This document shows positions 62,650-64,000 of a stretch of 64,000 bases of DNA, piece by piece. The notes under the pieces are model-generated. The model was given only the letters and a program-made list of their open reading frames with translations. It had not been told where the DNA came from and ran no database searches. Each line of letters opens with the position of its first letter. Position 1 is the stretch's first letter. This DNA is from Roseovarius sp. ZX-A-9 (GTDB taxonomy: Bacteria > Pseudomonadota > Alphaproteobacteria > Rhodobacterales > Rhodobacteraceae). The stretch spans positions 1 to 64,000 of the forward strand of contig NZ_JAPWHW010000008.1 in the NCBI RefSeq assembly GCF_028369135.1, written 5' to 3'. The position numbers were made by a program, and so were the translations under genes.

Positions 62650-63489
62650 ATGAAATTCGAAGGCACGGACGATTACGTCGCCACCCATGACCTGACCATC
62701 GCGGTGAATGCCGCCGTCACTCTGGAACGCCCGCTGCTGGTCAAGGGCGAGCCCGGTACTGGCAAGACCGAACTGGCCCGCCAGGTCGCCCGGGGCCTCG
62801 GGTTACGGATGATCGAATGGAACATCAAATCGACGACTCGGGCGCATCAGGGCCTGTATGAATACGACGCCGTCAGCCGCCTTCGCGACAGTCAGTTGGG
62901 CGAAGAGAAGGTGCATGACGTGGCCAACTACATCCGCCCCGGCAAGCTGTGGCAGGCCTTTGACGCGGATGAAAAGGTGGTGCTGCTGATCGACGAGATC
63001 GACAAAGCCGATATCGAATTCCCCAACGATCTGCTGCAGGAACTCGACAAGATGGAGTTTCACGTCTACGAAACCGGCGAAACGATCTCGGCGCGCCATC
63101 GTCCGATCATGATCATCACCTCCAACAACGAAAAAGAACTGCCGGATGCCTTTCTGCGGCGATGCTTTTTCCACTACATCCGCTTTCCCGACATGGAGAC
63201 GATGAAGAAGATCGTCGCGGTACACCATCCGAACATCAAGGACTCGCTGCTCAGCGTCGCGCTCACGCAATTCTACGAAATTCGCGACCAACAGGGCCTC
63301 AAGAAGAAACCTTCAACCTCCGAGGTTCTTGACTGGCTCAAACTGTTGCTGGCCGAGGATCTGACCGCCGAAGACCTGAAAAAGAGCGGTGCCGACGCCC
63401 TGCCCCGCCTGCATGGCGCGCTGCTGAAGAACGAACAGGACGTGCATCTGTTCGAGCGTCTGGCCTTCATGGCGCGCCGACAACGCTAG
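62650..63489 (+). CDS. MoxR-family AAA+ ATPase
   Basis: A 279-residue AAA+ chaperone-like ATPase. Walker A is KGEPGTGKTELARQVA near residue 34, Walker B VVLLIDEIDKADIEFPNDLLQELDK near 106, sensor 1 IITSNNEKELPDAFLRRCFFHYI near 157. The product starting MKFEGTDDYVATHDLT is the usual family form, and AAAAGGA precedes ATG 62650. In-frame ATGs at 62584 and 62617 are possible but lack support. MoxR proteins normally work with a von Willebrand A-domain partner, but none follows here within the window. Confidence 0.92.
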   Translation: MKFEGTDDYVATHDLTIAVNAAVTLERPLLVKGEPGTGKTELARQVARGLGLRMIEWNIKSTTRAHQGLYEYDAVSRLRDSQLGEEKVHDVANYIRPGKLWQAFDADEKVVLLIDEIDKADIEFPNDLLQELDKMEFHVYETGETISARHRPIMIITSNNEKELPDAFLRRCFFHYIRFPDMETMKKIVAVHHPNIKDSLLSVALTQFYEIRDQQGLKKKPSTSEVLDWLKLLLAEDLTAEDLKKSGADALPRLHGALLKNEQDVHLFERLAFMARRQR

Positions 63490-63814
63490 ATGCGCCGCGC
63501 TTTTGCAGGATGCGCCCGACGCCTTGCCTGATGACCTTGGCAGGCGCAGACTTGAACGTTAAGATACTGTAGAAATGACAAAATATCTTCCGGGATCGCG
63601 CAGAGAGATCAAGCCGCATTTTCGCCCCAAATGCTCCTTACAGACGTCAGGATGAGTTACAACATTGCCCGCGACCCGGCTCTGGCGTAGGCCGGGGCGA
63701 TATCATGGCCTGCGCCGGCCGTGGTTCGCGTTCTTTTTCGCTGTGATCGCGACCGGGGCTCTCTGCTGCGTTGGTCGCAAGGTTTCGGGTGACAATTCTT
63801 TTTTCGGGGACCTT
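63490..63814. other. Intergenic region after the MoxR gene
   Basis: 325 bases with no convincing gene. A 10-bp hairpin (63684-63693 with 63707-63716, one G-U, 13-base loop) and a 6-bp repeat GCGACC/GGTCGC (63749-63754, 63773-63778) precede the lipoprotein gene. Open frames on the minus strand cover the following gene and are shadows. Confidence 0.55.
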
Positions 63815-64000
63815 ATGCGCCGACTGATTTTGCCAATCTGCCTCTTGCTCGGGGCTTGCATGCCGGGTGCCTCGAGCGACGTGACCACGCGCGCCGCGAC
63901 ACTTGCCCAAACCTCGATGCCCCCGATCAAGGTCTTTGCCGTGGCGCGCCCGACACCGCCCGCGCGCTCCAATCGGGACATCGCCCGCGACTTCCTCGAT
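63815..64000 (+). CDS. Lipoprotein, probable DUF2927 type (N-terminal part, runs off right edge)
   Basis: The first 62 residues of a lipoprotein. The signal peptide ends in the lipobox LLGAC, so Cys15 would be lipidated, and PGASSDVTTRAAT follows. RSNRDIARDFLD at the edge resembles the beginning of a DUF2927 domain, a periplasmic domain of unknown function. A GGGGA ribosome site precedes ATG 63815. The C-terminal portion lies outside the window. Confidence 0.7.
   Translation, partial: MRRLILPICLLLGACMPGASSDVTTRAATLAQTSMPPIKVFAVARPTPPARSNRDIARDFLD

Overview
The window looks like an ordinary chromosomal segment of a marine alphaproteobacterium of the Rhodobacterales (Roseobacter-type). The evidence is a C4-pathway 5-aminolevulinate synthase, a circularly permuted two-piece tmRNA gene, an alpha-type SspB, a DksA that has lost its zinc cysteines, and many genes for uptake and breakdown of methylated amines and polyamines. 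Base composition is uniformly GC-rich. I see no insertion sequence, prophage, CRISPR array or ordinary tRNA gene.

Layout. 0-7 kb: housekeeping genes (ispG, a RodZ-like protein, hemA), an M20 peptidase, a probable fluoroacetate/haloacetate dehalogenase and a rhodanese. 7-16 kb: a DAO-type FAD oxidoreductase, then a co-directional set of four unusual enzymes: a carbon-nitrogen hydrolase, a 919-residue PLP decarboxylase of the Orn/Lys/Arg fold, an ATP-grasp ligase and a C45 Ntn acyltransferase/hydrolase. A convergent GlxA-type AraC regulator closes the set. I regard this set as the best candidate for an undescribed pathway (amine formation, amide ligation, amide transfer or cleavage). 16-30 kb: a nearly mirror-symmetric methylamine locus with two DeoR regulators, two FAD-GcvT demethylases, two choline-kinase-like phosphotransferases, an inositol-monophosphatase-like enzyme and one ProXVW importer whose permease is a tandem fusion. 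30-36 kb: agmatine and putrescine degradation (class III aminotransferase, AguB, LysR regulator, AguA) and a Rieske oxygenase. 36.8-42.7 kb: a BMP-type ABC importer with a cytosine-deaminase-like amidohydrolase, behind a palindromic operator.

42.8-54 kb: sdaA, a DMT exporter, thiamine pyrophosphokinase, a very acidic 811-residue protein, the split ssrA gene encoding the tag ANDNRAPVAMAA, a small NTF2-like protein, a rhodanese-ChrB fusion with ChrA, SspB (the adaptor that delivers ssrA-tagged proteins to ClpXP), fumC, a DUF4169 protein and a ribbon-helix-helix protein. 54-64 kb: nucleoside hydrolase, GNAT acetyltransferase, SelO, a Na+/H+ antiporter, a DEAD-box helicase with a TTG start, a Fur-family regulator, an FAD monooxygenase, DksA, a MoxR ATPase and the start of a lipoprotein gene that runs off the right edge.

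The genes fit a bacterium that lives on dissolved organic nitrogen. ProXVW would import a quaternary amine for FAD/folate-dependent demethylation. AguA, AguB and the aminotransferase would degrade agmatine to 4-aminobutanal, the BMP importer plus amidohydrolase would salvage a nucleobase-like compound, and SdaA would feed serine carbon to pyruvate. All functions are read from sequence motifs and gene context only; no database search was run.
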